A stretch of DNA of 64,000 nucleotides from Rhyzopertha dominica. Taxonomy: Eukaryota; Arthropoda; Insecta; Coleoptera; Bostrichidae. A program made the position numbers and the translations under genes. The stretch lies in assembly GCA_025024175.1 (NCBI GenBank), contig QCXZ01000001.1:11594001-11658000 (forward strand), given 5' to 3'. The notes beneath the pieces are model-generated. The model was not told the origin of the DNA. It searched no databases and saw only the letters and a list, made by a program, of their open reading frames with translations. Of the stretch, positions 44,626 to 57,518 are shown in pieces; the stretch's first letter is position 1, and every line of letters starts with the position of its first letter.

Positions 44626-45600
44626 TATAATTGGTTGTTAATGTGATTCGAATAGCTAATTATTATTTGGATAAGATAATCGATTTGTTTGCAATTGATA
44701 AAACTTGTCTATATGCATTATGAACTATAACAAATATATATTTTCCCTTATTTCTTGGTAAAGCTGCTAGATCAGTGATGTTTATACACTTCTTCACATT
44801 AAGAAATTAATAAAAATAAATAAATATTTAAGTGATGATGCTATCTTTCAGTAAAAAGCTGATTCAATAACAAAGCCACCTAAATGGTAACTACGTCCTA
44901 AAGGAAGTGACATATATCCTATATATACCAAGTTGCATACATTTGCATATATTAATTTAACGGCAGGCTGCCACGGCTGTCTGCACTAGACCTAAACTGC
45001 ACCGATAAGCTTTAAAAAAAAGTGAAAAGCTTCTGCAGTTGATTGAGGTGTGAACAGCATAGCATAGATATACATGTTAATAAATATATTCATTTTGATC
45101 TTTTTTACATACTCTTATTTGACAGGAGAATAAAGTCATTGGACACATGTGGATCATTTAATATCCGAGTTTGGTTTACGGTTGATAAATAAGTATTGCC
45201 CTTTTTCAAATTTAGCAAATAAAATTACTACAAAATATCTTCCATCAATATTTATAATAGCTTTCCAACATTCAACAAATTTCTTGATGCCTTCATAGTA
45301 GAATTTTGACCAACTCCCTCAATTAAAATGTAAAAACCATGGGTGAGCCGTTCATTCATTCTATTGCCCTTGCTACAAATTATGCAATCAGCTTAGAAGG
45401 CTTTACTTTAGTTTTTACTTGATAATCCATTTTAATGCTCTAAAATATTAGCATTTTAAGCTAAGCAAAAAATTCAAACTGACAAAATATGTTTTGTTTT
45501 AAGCTGTAAACCTCATGTCATGCAGCTCTATCATTACTCCTTATCTTGCGGAAGTGCTCCTTGCGTTTGGGGAACAACTAGTACCCACTAAGAGCTGCTA
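43052..45600. other. Intergenic or intronic, nothing else recognised
   Basis: AT-rich. A minus-strand open frame at 43823-44008 is not supported. Confidence 0.5.
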
Positions 45601-45689
45601 AATCTTGAGAACACGGCAATTGTAGGAGAAGTCTATATTATGCATAGATTATGAATTGCAGCCATGTAACACAGCTCTTGTGGATAGAA

Positions 45690-46110
45690 GTATTGTCTTC
45701 ATGAAACATCATGTTTTGATGAAATTAGGCAGTTTTGAAATTTAAGCGACATAGTATTGCTTAGTTATTGTGTAACTACATGCTAAAAAGCCTGCAATGG
45801 TAATCCGCTCAGAGTCACAAAAATCTATGCCTACGAACTTCCCAGCTGACAATATTGCACGAATCTTTTGATGAAGTGGTAAACACTCGTGTCTCCATCC
45901 CATGTTCTGCTTTTTTTGATTTGGAATCATAGTAGTCCACGTTTCATCCACAAATTAGGCTAAGAAATTTTCAGGATCTTGGTTAACAAGGGCTCAAGTT
46001 CATCTTTGAAGTGAGGTATCGAATGTGCTTTTGTTTTGGTGTCAACTTTTTCGGTACCCATCAAGCAAGAGATCTAATTCTTCAGATCAAACGGCGACAC
46101 AAACCTGAGC
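45690..46110 (-). pseudogene. mariner transposase fragment
   Basis: Minus strand frame (45951-45742): MDETWTTMIPNQKKQNMGWR, LPLHQKIRAILSAGKFVGID, FCDSERITIAGFL and ITKQYYV, matching the mariner catalytic core (MDETW .. P..KQQ..EWRH .. SAGKV...F.D..G). Text upstream (to about 46110) is consistent with the preceding part of the same gene, in other frames. Stops present. No TIRs identified. Confidence 0.8.
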
Positions 46111-49100
46111 TATGAATTAAAAATACCTGGCCCAGTTTTCCGCAATGCTTTGTAAAAATAACTTAATAATGTAAATACATCTATTAAATAAGCTTTAAGA
46201 TCAATTTGGTGCTTGCAGTGTGTTACTTGCAGTACATTCAACAGATTCAATGTGTATGTATTTGTAAAATTAATTGAAGAGTAAGATAACCACTAATCCC
46301 AAACTGATGGCTATTTGCAATGTATGAGAAATAAATGTAAAAAGTTCTATTAGTTCTAATTGTAAAAAGCACACATTAAGTTTAGACACAATTACACTGA
46401 TAATGAACTAGAATTTTACACTAGTTTTAAAATAACATATAACATTTTATACAGATCCACTTTTATTTTTATTAAGATAATAAATAATATGTACAAAATT
46501 AAATTATTAAGGTAAGCTTAGTGCTTATATACACGGTTCTTATTTTACAATTTATACATTCATTCAATAAAGAACTTTAATCACATTTAAGGCAGATCAG
46601 TGGCATTACATTAAAGGTACATACGTACAAGCTTCCTTATTTGTTTAATAAGGTAAAATGAATAAGAAACAATGAACACAATAGAACACCATAATTTGAA
46701 GTCAAATTATTGAGATTTCCAAATTACAAAAATGATGCGTCCATAAGAATGGCACATTGAAGGCAATCATATTTACAGCACAAGATAACATAACTTCGAT
46801 GCCCATGTTTTCTGTTGATTTGCTTGAGAATTGTTAAGTGAGGCATGCATAAATAAGAAACTGCAAAGTCAGTTATTTTTATTGGGTTAGAATGGTATTT
46901 TCACTCCATAAAAACATTAACAAACGAAAAGCACTACCTACTTCCATAGGTATAAACATTTGAAAATGATAAATTTACTTAATGATCATATTATTATTAA
47001 ATAGTAGACTACTTCACACTTCTTAACTTTTTCTGGGAAAACTAGACAGGTCATTCAGGGTTATTTTGTTGTCGTATCTGATTATGCAATAATACCTTTC
47101 TATATCAATTATCATATGGATTTTTTAAACTAGAAACAGACATACCTGTACCTTGACCACATTAAGTGACATCTATAATCAGTAAGGAACATTTTTCTAT
47201 GAGGACAGAGGTGGTCAGGTTAAATCACTACCCCTAAGGTACTGCTTAGGCGGTGAGTGACATAGCAATATTCACTGGTCTAAGTATACAGCACTTGTCA
47301 ACTGGCTTTCAGTCGTGTTAAATAAGATACCATTACCTTTGGTTTATCAATAATATGTATTCATCAGAAGTATAAGCAATATATTTATTAATACTTGACA
47401 ATATTGATGGATTTCCATTGAAAAAAAAAAACATGAAAATAACAAAATCGTGTTTACAAATTTTAATTTACAACAAACAGGGTGACTAAGTGAACATGTA
47501 CCTTCCATGACTCCATAATTGTTAAAAATACAGAAAAGTGATTTATACAAAGGTGTTTTGAATTTTTGAGTACTATACCTTGAAATTATTTTTAAAGATG
47601 CCCAACTTCTCATTCTATTGGAAAAGTACTAAAAAACTAAAAGACATACAGCCATTGCTTTTTTGCTATTTTAAAAAGGACAAAGAATGTTATCATTCCA
47701 ACTATGAAAAGAAAAAATGTGGCTAATACAAATATTATCAATGCCTTTCAATTTTTAAATTTTCCAATGCAAATAACCTATTTTTTTAATTGAACGGTTT
47801 AAATATTTTTACACTGTCAAATATAAAATTAAATTTCATACATAACACATGCTTATGAACTTGCTTTCTGGTAATAGCTGAAGTGATTTGGGATTGATGT
47901 GGTACATTCATGAATAATTAAAGTAAATTACAGTGTTGCACACCATCAGCACTTAACAGAATGCTAAAAATACCATAAATACCATCCCTACTGAATTCAG
48001 CATTATCATATATTCAGCAGGCAAATGTTCAGTTCTTACTTAAGGTTTAGTCAAGTAATTATAATGAAGTATTAATTTTTTTAACAACTACTGTTTTCTG
48101 ATGGAGCTAATTCCACCATAATGACTTTATGCTGCAACAGATGATGTTGAAAGATGAAACGTGTCCTGCACATACAATACAGNAGGCATTCAAGAGAAAT
48201 AAAATAAACCTTTCATTTTATACAATGCATTTAGGTGAAGAATAAATCATATTATACTTATTATTATTATTCATGGGTAGTTTCTCTTCTTTTTTTGCAT
48301 ATATGTACATGAAAAGCAAATCAGACAAATATAGATTAAAAATGCTTATTCATTTTATCTTGCTAAATTATAATATACATATATCAGTTTTTTAGCTCTC
48401 TAATAAGAATTACGATCCTATAATGCACTGCATTGCAGTAAAAACACAGGCGTTGTTTAGCGCTGTGGGGTACAATAACAACAATCATGTGCTAATAGCA
48501 ATCTTACATATCACATACAAATATGTCACATCATATCATGATGCAAAAGTCACTATCACATAGTTGTACATTGTGCTTATAAAGATGCCAGCTTAATTGA
48601 CTGACAAACTAATCAAACCCTAAAACTCTTGCAAGAAAAATAATATTTGTAGTTTTACATACTATAAAAAAATATAAAAATTAGCAGTTTGTGGCCAGAG
48701 GACTTTACATGTATTTTTTAAATCATTCTTTAATATTACTAATACTTTGTTTTACCTAAGTGCCGTCAAACTTTTGTTCGCAATTCACAACCTTTTGAAT
48801 ATGTTCTGCAACATTTGAAATAAAAATATTGCCACACTACTATCTATTTAAAATGTGTGAAATAAAATAGCTAAATATGATACAAAAAAACACAGCAAAT
48901 TATTACCTAATTAAACCAGCATAATTGGGTCACTCACAAATCTCAATACACCCAATGGAATTATACAAAAATATTTAATAAAGTATTTAAGAGCTATTTC
49001 ACCTAAAAAGATAATAATATATACATAAAATATATTTCGTTTTATTATTAGGTGCAAATATAAATTAGCAATAATAATAATTGATCGTAACTACATACTA

Positions 49101-50582
49101 ACTCAATTATTTCGGATTTCAAATATGACTACCTGCATTTGAAAGTACAGTGCAACCCTAGGAATATCATACATGTGTTAATCTGAAATGATGTTTCTTG
49201 ATAATCCGAAAATTGTGTTCAAGCCTGTCCACAGTGTTCAATTGTATGACCCAACAGAGCATGTTGTACATACTAAGTGATGTAATGTCTAAAAGAGCAC
49301 AAAATATTGTCACTTTGATAAAAATATGAAAAAATAAAGAAGATAAATAATGGCCGACTACATTTATTATAACTTGCTGCAGGATACAGAGCTGGAAGAT
49401 CCACTATTACCGATATCAAACACAAAAAAGGAGAAATTGAGGTACATGTAAAATCGCATGAACTGGAATCATAAAAAAACTGGGTACCCAGAAGCTAAAT
49501 CTGCATTATACATCTGGTTCCTGCAGAAAATGCACAGCAATCAATTCAACAAAAGGCAAGATTTTTTATAATAAACTTGACTGTAAACAATTACTGATAA
49601 CTCGAAATCATGCTGCAGTTGACCGATTTCAAAAGCTCAGTGCAAGCGCTGAATTTTAATGCTCATTAAATTCTTAATGCTGATGAAAGTGACTATTTTG
49701 GTGTGCTTTACAAACAAAAACTTTGGTGCAATGGATGAAAATTAGCGTCTGGCTGAAAAATAAATAAGGATTGTATCAAGTTTATGCCATGTGTGAATGA
49801 TCAGCAAAGCAGCTGCTGACTGCTGTCAATCATTGCCTATAGTCCATAAAAATCATGGAAGGGCTTGGATGATGACTTTGTTTCCTTAGGCAAGTACATT
49901 TAATAGACATTGATCAAATTCTAACAATTCTAATACAACTAATTTCTTTTTTATATTTGCTGTCTAATTGTAAGCTTTTGCTACCACAACCAATGGACTA
50001 GCATGTGATTCAGGCAATTAAAATGCATACAGAGAGCAACTTTTCCTCAACTTAGTTTCTGAAGAAAAAATTCTTCAGGCTCGCTGAAGACTTTTATTTT
50101 AAAGTCAAAGTGCAGTTATAGATTTCTATTCACATGTGAAACTGTATATTTAATACATGCATTTCTGCAGCTATTCAGATTACCAAGGTTGCACTGTACA
50201 TCCATTTACAAAAGAAACTACAATTGTATGCAGTTTCTGAATGTAAAGTAATTGTTACTCTTACATAACAGTCCAAGTACTATATACTATAAGGATTACC
50301 ACTTTTGCAGTTGTACTTTGCATAAATGTGATTAAAGTTCTTTTTATATTTTTTCAATGCATCAATACATATGTACTAAGTAATTGGGCATATCTTACAT
50401 TTGGTGATGTACATAAATAATTCATTTCTATAATAGGATTTCACATATGGATCTAAATCTTGGAACTTTTGTCTGATAGTTATTTGGTCCAACACACACT
50501 GACATCAGTAAAGGCAAATATAACTAATAAAATAATGAATAGAATATCAGTACAGCATAACAATAATTAATCCAATGCATAA
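46111..50582. other. AT-rich region downstream of SPRYD7
   Basis: No coding sequence recognised over about 4.5 kb. It may hold a long SPRYD7 3' UTR; TTTATT (AATAAA on the minus strand) occurs at 50093-50098. A 33-codon frame at 49351 (MADYIYYNLLQDTELED) is not supported. Confidence 0.45.
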
Positions 50583-52304
50583 TTAAAGGAGAGATTGTTC
50601 CACCATGATTTTTTCAAACCCTATGGGTGGTGCATAGTTGAAATTGTCCAGTATTATGTCTAGAATGGCACCATCGTCCACTAGAGAAAAAAATTTGAAA
50701 TAAACATTTTATATAAATTACTGAACTTACCATATAATGCCGGGTAAACTGTTCCTTTAATGTTCGAAAGTGAATGGTCAACTTCAACACCATTAATATA
50801 AAATTTTAACTGGATGTGGTCAAATGATATTCCTATTATATCTCCTTCCTGAGGGCTCTGGGCTACTGTGGCTGATGAACTATTAGATGTTCTAAAGTTG
50901 AACAATTCATGTTTGTTATGTCGTATAGTCCCATCACTATTTAAAGTCCAGGAAAATTCATCCATGCCACCTAAAATGATTTCCTAATTAATTCAACTAA
51001 ACTTACTTTAACTTTTCTGTAATCATATAAAAAATAAGTTATTTTCAAAAGTAGAAGATTTCCACTTGAACAACTTCTTACAGATGCATAGTCAGGTTTA
51101 TATAAATAATCATAAAATTTTTAGATTTTGCGCTTAAAAACATTTGATGGTAGAATAACATGTATAAGAACAGAGCATTTTAAAATATTCATGAATGGAA
51201 AATTACATCTGGTAGTTGATGTCCGTTTTTGTTGATGCATTGTTGAAGTCAGTTATGAAAATTGGCCTCTACTTTTTACAGCAGGTTTTTGTTGATTCTG
51301 ATTAATTCTTTTAATTCATCAAACATTTTGGTTTAGCTTCATAAACTTTAGGTACTCCAATAAACAAAATCGCATATGGACAAGTTAGGAGACTAAATCT
51401 CGAAATGAGATGGCTAGGAAACAGATGAACAACAGTCATTGATGTTCTACCAATTATACGTTGCTCTAACGTCCATAGCTTTATGATGACAGCTAAAAGT
51501 AAAATGCTTCGAGTCGAGGAACGGCTTATAACATGCCGCATTAATAATCGAATAGTACAAAATTAAAAAACACTTGGTTCTTATGCTCCACCCTGTATTT
51601 TAAACCATACTTTTTTCTATTTTTCTGAATAAAGAAGATATTTAATATTTTTGAAATGTGTCAAAATCAAGAAACCACCGATTACTCAAAAATCAAACAT
51701 GTTAGGCAATTTCTAATTAAACCAGTAGAAGTTTAATAAAAATATAGCTTATGAGATCTTTTGTAGTTTTGCTTTATCTCTTACGGTTACCAAGATACCC
51801 CACTGAAACAAGCAAAATGCTCTAACCTGTACAGACTGTAGAGTAGATCTATAACTTCGTAACTGTATATTAATATGTCATCACCTTAAAGTGTCAAAAT
51901 CTGTTTATTTCAGTATGTACTATACGGAACACACTATGGAAGAAATCTCAGACGGTGCCATCTTTACCTTGTGTTAAACTCAAATCAGTCTGTCTGGTCG
52001 CTAAACCTGCAGACCAGACGCCTCCCTGTTGTATTTTAACTTCAAAATATGATTTTGACTGCACTAATGGAGCATTACCCAAAGCTGCACCAGCTCCACA
52101 TATTCTTTGACCTCCTTTTACAATAACAACTTCATATCCTGAAAGTCAAGGTGTTAAATTATAATTTCCATCTGTTCAACACTTACCCATAAAAGCAGTA
52201 TCAAGTTGAACAGGATTTTCGCGGGGTACATTAGGGACAGCTTTTGAAAAGTTGAAACCATCCAAACAACCTCTTAAACAACAAAAAACCGAAACAGATG
52301 TCAT
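50583..52304 (-). CDS. Spryd7: SPRY domain-containing protein 7 homologue, complete, four exons
   Basis: Minus-strand exons 52304-52187, 52138-51968, 50970-50731, 50680-50583 give 208 residues; human SPRYD7 has 196. The start is MTSVSVFCCLRGCLDGFNFS, with paired cysteines near the N-terminus like the human CCLRCC, a possible lipidation site. The single SPRY domain runs from about residue 30: VQLDTAFMGYEVVIVKGGQR, ICGAGAALGNAPLVQSKSYF, VWSAGLATRQTDLSL, PQEGDIIGISFDHIQLKFYI and GTVYPALY, ending FNYAPPIGFEKIMVEQSLL. All junctions have GT-AG and keep frame. The protein lies in the human 13q14 deletion interval; its function is unknown beyond the domain's protein-binding fold. Its start abuts gypsy relics. 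Confidence 0.95.
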
Positions 52305-52400
52305 GCTCTTAACAAAGATCTTTAAACGAATAAATGAAATACTCGTCTACCGAATAATCAAGACCAAGTCAACACCAGAAAACATAACCTCAAAAGCAAC

Positions 52401-52416
52401 GTTGACATTGACAGAT
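52401..52416 (-). promoter_or_regulatory. Candidate SPRYD7 promoter motif: TGACATTGACAG
   Basis: Two adjacent TGACA words (52403, 52409 as TGACAG), about 100 bp upstream of the SPRYD7 start codon. They echo TTGACATTGACA in the MsrB promoter. Function inferred from this repetition only. Confidence 0.4.
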
Positions 52417-52811
52417 GCGGGTTATGCTCGGGCATTAGAACTACTACTCGAGGCTCGACCTGGTCTCGAGGCAAGGAAGATTACCATAGATGTATATTGG
52501 TAAAATTTATTTTTAAAGATTACTGGCACTCAAGATTGGAGCGTCAGGCTTTGCTCGTACTGTAATAACATAAGCTTTGGCAGCCAGATTAAGATTGAAA
52601 TCTTTGGTCTTTTTTTGATAGACAATATAGGTTTAAGAAATAGAGTCAAGGTTTCGCCAGCTCGTAAAAGTGGCATCTTCAGGACAGTAATATAGAATAT
52701 GGCATCTTAACATGAAAACATGAGAAACACTTCCGAGCTGAACCATATCCATATCGGATTTGGAAAGTTCGATAGTAATAGTGAGGAAGAAGAATGGTAC
52801 CTTAAAAATAT

Positions 52812-54152
52812 ATGGATTATAGAAAAATTTATAACAAAATTACTCTTGTTATACACTGGCAATTACAAGACGCTAGTGTGTTTATGACTATTGACCTTAG
52901 GAATTTATTTTTTCATTTACCTATTGAACAATTCGAATTCTGTGTTGTTCCCTTTGCTTTGTACAATAGTCCAAGTGTCTTCCACAGATTTCTAGATTAT
53001 GTATTTAGTTTGGAGCATTAAGTAATAAACATTATATGTGACAGCAAATTTTGATGAATTGGTAATACTAGCTAAAGACGAGGACACATTGCTGAAAATA
53101 CAATTAGACCATCATTTTTGGGATTATATCTTAGGAGATTTGTTATGCAGTATTCACTTATAACAAAACCATCATCTGTCATAACACGCTATTCACTTTT
53201 GGCACTGAGCAGTTCAATGCATTTGAATCCCTTAAACGAATTTTAGTGAGTCAGCCAGTATTGAAAATTTTTCAAGATGCACATAGAGTTGCATGAAGAT
53301 GCTGATGCTAGTATGTAATAAGTAGTGTACTTCTACAGATTAGTAAAGATGATGGACGTTTACAGCCTGTTTACTACAAAAGCAAAAAGACTGCCAGTGC
53401 GCAAGATCAACTAATCATTGTATTTGCTAGGAAGAGGCTTTAAAATTGTTTTACGGATTGCCAAGCATTTCAAAAGACTATGGACAAAAGAGAGTTTACT
53501 ATTAGAGTTGTACGATGGGCCCTGCTTTTAGAAGATTTTAATTACCAACTGGAATACTGAAGTGGCTAGATGTAAATCATTTATGGTAATAGATAATGTT
53601 GTCTTGAGAAAGATCCAAAGTGCACAAGAGCAGGATCCAAGGTTGAAAGCGATACTGAAAATACTGGAAGTGCAGGAACACGAGAATTTTGTTTTGAGTA
53701 ATGGAATTTTATATAAGAATGGAGACCGACGTTGGTGCGCATGAACCAGGATATTTTGGAACTAAGGATTTAATAAACAAAAATTATTATACTCCTAAAC
53801 TGAAGAAAAAAGTTGAAGAGTATATAGCTGCTTGGGTACCATGAACATTGGATAACAGAAAGAAAGGAAAACAAGGACTTTAAATCCTATCCCTATCCCT
53901 ATGCGCCGTTAGACACATTTCATTTAGATCATTGTAGGCAATTTAGGAAAAAAGAGAATCGATATTTATTAAAGATTCTAGAAGAGTTGGAACCAGAGAT
54001 ATTCGAGGACGAACGTGAAGCATGGAGGGATACGGCGAAACGAATGATAGAGAAGATACAAGACGAAAATCGCAAGAATTCTAAGAATCACAGGAAGGAA
54101 GCCAGGAAACAGAAAGTTGAAGAACAATGGTTGGATGATAGCTCAGATTAAA
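52812..54152 (+). pseudogene. Ty3/gypsy pol relic, rearranged
   Basis: Plus strand: reverse transcriptase words MDYRKIYNK, TIDLRNLFFHLPIEQ, VVPFALYNSPSVFHRFLDYV (52812-53021); an RNase H region near 53200-53440 (QFNAFESLKR, VSQPVLKIF, QPVYYKSKKT, in several frames); a linker and integrase zinc region (ARCKSFMVIDNVVLRKIQ, 53562-53744; GILYKNGDRRW); then integrase N-end text (NPIPIPMR, LDTFHLDHC) and a C-terminal charged tail around 53960-54150. The catalytic YxDD of reverse transcriptase and the integrase core are missing or broken, with many stops. Not functional. Confidence 0.82.
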
Positions 54153-57100
54153 TTAAACAAAACGAAGGACCAGTACAACTTGTACAGAATTTTTTATTGT
54201 CAATATGATTGACTTCCTCATTAATATTAGTTGCGTTGCCACTCTTCTTGAAACAAACCGTCCCAGTGCTGCCATAAAATCACTTGTTGGTAATCCTGAA
54301 ACTAGTTCCATATATAGTTCCATATAGCCTTGGTGCTCGTGCATACAAAGAGCGCTATATAAATCTTCACAATCGCAGATTTTCTCAGCTCGTTAGCTTT
54401 AATCAAAATAGGACCACCATAATCGACACCTACATTTATAAATGGTTGCAATGTATTAAACCGACACTTTGGTAGGTCTCCCATAAATCGATTGTTTACT
54501 TGACGATTCAGCCTTCTTCTAAAACACTTGTGACATTGACATGGGCGTACCCACTTTTGATCTAGGGGAGGGCAAAGCAGGAACGTCCTGTAGAGTATAA
54601 TTCAACATAAATGGAAATAATAAATGTTTATAAGGTATAGGTACTTAAGTAATTAATGAAGTATTTATTCCATGAGTAATCTTCGTGGATTTTCTGCAAG
54701 GCGACTTGAAAATCTTCTGTGAAATTAAGACCCAAATTATTTATATGTTTTTTATGTACACTGATCATACGAAGCCCCTTTATTACTAATTTCGTTATTG
54801 ATGAACTCAGGTGGGGCGCATTCAGTTGCATCGCTCTCGCGTTTAACAAAAAATGAGTTGATACATTTTATTTGGGAGAATAAAGATCCCCGATCTACAT
54901 AATGTATAATGATATCATACAAAGCACCAAAGTAACATAAATTTCACCTTAAAAGTTCTACTAATAGGAGCACGATTTCTGATGCAGAATTAACACATAT
55001 CAAAGACTAATTTATTAACCGATGCGCTTTTAGTACAGTTTCAACTTCTCACGCCAGAAGCTTTAGAAATTTAAGCTAGGAGTTCATATGTATAGGTGCT
55101 AAGGATACAAGTGTAGTAATTTTTACTCCCCAGGGAAAGAGACTCGATGGATAACTAACATTATTAAAACTCAGAATGACAAATACCTCAGCATTATGCG
55201 TCAAGCTAACCTTCTTAGATCGCCAGTGCATTGCTCTCAAAAATTAAGCGACTACTTAATATTTTAACAAAATTAAGTTTCATTTAAATAAACTGAAATA
55301 TATTTAATTGAATTTTTAACAACACACCGGGTTTTAATTTGTGCTGATAATGCTTTTACTGGATTCCTAAAACTTATATTAAATAAATTGACTTTCATAA
55401 ACGTAAGTTCGGATGGATTTTTATTTTTTTTTGTTTTTTTGTATTAATTGTTAAAATGCAATGTGAGTTTAGAAATTTGGTACAAAAGTTAGAGTTATCA
55501 CCGAATATATGACAGATTCTGACGTGATTTCATATAACAGTAGTTAGCTGAACAATCTTTATAGAAAAAGGTAGAAGAGCTAAACTAAGCAGAAATCGTG
55601 TTATGACTCATCCTGACCAAGACAGTCTTTTAAAGCTATATCCACCATAAGACAACGATTCGTAACATTAAGAATGTTGCAGTTACAGCTTCAAAACGCA
55701 CATGGCATCGATTAAACTTGGAAACCATTTGACAAAGACTTATTAGAGAAGGTCATTTGCTATAGTCAAATATGAGTTCTGGATGAAAATTGTGAAATAC
55801 AGTTGCCTATAAATTTTACTGTATTTGCAATTTTGTAAATAAGACAATTTTTAGGTGTACTCACATAATTAACCTGCTAGATGTATGGGAAATTGGGAGG
55901 GACCAGAGTTGGCAACCCAGGTCCAGGGAAGGGCAGCTGCCCCTTCTTGCCCCCCTTGCAAACCCAGATGAAGTGTCATTATGTGTTCATATCTGACTAT
56001 CATTTTTGTAACTGGATGTTTCTCAGATAAAATTATTTGATGTTGTTCATTAAAATTTAGCATGAAATTACGAATTCTTCCGCCTACCCTTAAAAGTCCA
56101 TCTTAATCAAGAAACGTATTTAAACAAATTAACTTGCTCGATGATTTGATCTCCTTTTGCTGTGATAAGCAAATCACTTCTTCATTAAAAGCTTCTAGCT
56201 GATATCTTTTTACAAGTGTAACTTGGCGTACTCTAATTCCTTCACAGTTAATGGTCCTGTTATAGGCCATACATTGTGGTTAAATTTTGGCCTTTTAACA
56301 AATCTCAAGCAATAAGCTGTAATTCTTTCGTCAGTAGTTATAGCTAAATTGCAGACCAATTTTGCAGGTTTCAACTTTTAGTTTGGCCTCTGAAATTTTT
56401 TGGACAGGCTGCTTACAGGGCCACAAGTGCTCGCCCTGTGATTTCCACTTTGGTCCTTTCCACCATGTGGAAAGTTTATTCAGTTGCTTGAGAGAATATC
56501 TTCTTGATAATATGTCAGCTGGATTGTGTTTGGTATTGATCCATTTCCAGTTACCGCTATCAATTAACTTCTGGATATCTGCTACTCGATTCGAGACGAA
56601 ACTTTTTAAGTTTTGATCCATGTCAACGTAATTGTAGACTCAGACCAAAGAACCACCTTGCTTATTTTAAGACGAATTACTGGCCATGCTGACTGCAACA
56701 AATTATCTGAAGTCGTATTGTTAAAATTGGTACCATTTTCCGTACAACATCTAACTGGTATTCCATGTCTACTAAAGTTAATTTTGAAAGCTTTGATGAT
56801 GATTTTTGAAGTTTAGTTTTGTGAATCTTGAATCCGTCTCTGAGTTGCCTCTTCTATTTTACACATGTCGTTTGCCATGTCGAGGGACAAATCGGGTTTA
56901 CTCAGCATTCGTTTCTGTAGCTCTTTATTTTTTTATTCCAAGCACTATTCTGTCTCGCAAAAGATCATCTGAAAATTCTTTGAATTCACACGGTTCTATA
57001 AGTTTTTGTAGTCTAAACAAGTAGTCCTCAAAATTTTCATATTCATTTTGGTTACAAGTATTAAACATTTGCTTTATTGCTTCAATTACATTCTCTAGAG

Positions 57101-57411
57101 TTTTTTGTTCCTCTGTATTGAGTTTGAAACGATTATATTAATTTGATTAAAGCTTTACTGCCTATCGCAGCAAGAAATGTACTTATCTTCATTTGTTAGT
57201 TCTCAGCAGGCCATTTGTCCATCCCTGTAGCTACATAGTAGTCTTCCCATGCAGATAGCAAATGGGTGAAATTTTGACTCATATCATAATCGATTCCTAG
57301 AGGAGCAGGACACGGGACATTGTTACAATTATTCTATTCTAGGGACGCTTCGATTAGCCTCATAGTCTCGATTTGCTCCTCCAATAGCCTGGTTAGATCA
57401 CTACATTCCAT
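54153..57411 (-). pseudogene. Mosaic of gypsy gag and BEL/Pao pol relics
   Basis: Minus strand. Gag: 57411 to about 56830, start MECSDLTRLLEEQIETMRLI and SAWEDYYVATGMDKWPAEN, gypsy-type. Next a short gypsy-like integrase word (INFSRHGIP, ENGTNF, about 56800-56720). Then BEL/Pao RNase H (VVLWSESTITLTWIKT; ADIQKLIDSGNWKWINTKHN, PADILSRRYS, 56700-56330), BEL integrase N-terminal part (DGLLRVGGRIRNFML, ILSEKHPVTKMIVRYEH, about 56080-55970), and integrase core (MGDLPKCRFNTLQPF, VGVDYGGPILIKA, ELVSGLPTSDFMAALGRFVS, 54484-54150). Stops and frame changes throughout. A non-BEL segment (about 54540-55975) separates the integrase parts. Confidence 0.78.
54540..55975. mobile_element. Putative hAT-like insertion in the BEL relic
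   Basis: Left edge CATGGGCGTACCCACTTTTG..AGGGGAGGGCAA and right edge (complement) CATCTGGGTTTGCAAGGGGG..AAGGGGCAGC resemble the ends of hAT elements. They divide two parts of the same BEL integrase. No transposase was recognised inside (the frame at 54849-54628 is unassigned), and no 8-bp duplication could be confirmed. Confidence 0.4.
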
Positions 57412-57518
57412 TTTTAATTGTGTTTAGTCTGTTTTTGATTACACTGTTTCCAGACCTGACACAATGTTTTGTGGAACAGATGTAACAATTATTAAGAGCA
57501 AATTTGTAACTAAATACG

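Noticed and set aside
49351..49452. 33-codon frame beginning MADYIYYNLLQDTELED
   Set aside because: Short, no splice or promoter support, no known match.
52252..52503. 83-codon plus-strand frame
   Set aside because: It overlaps the SPRYD7 first exon on the opposite strand and shows no family similarity.
54628..54849. 73-codon minus-strand frame
   Set aside because: Inside the putative hAT-like insertion; no catalytic or dimerisation motif visible.
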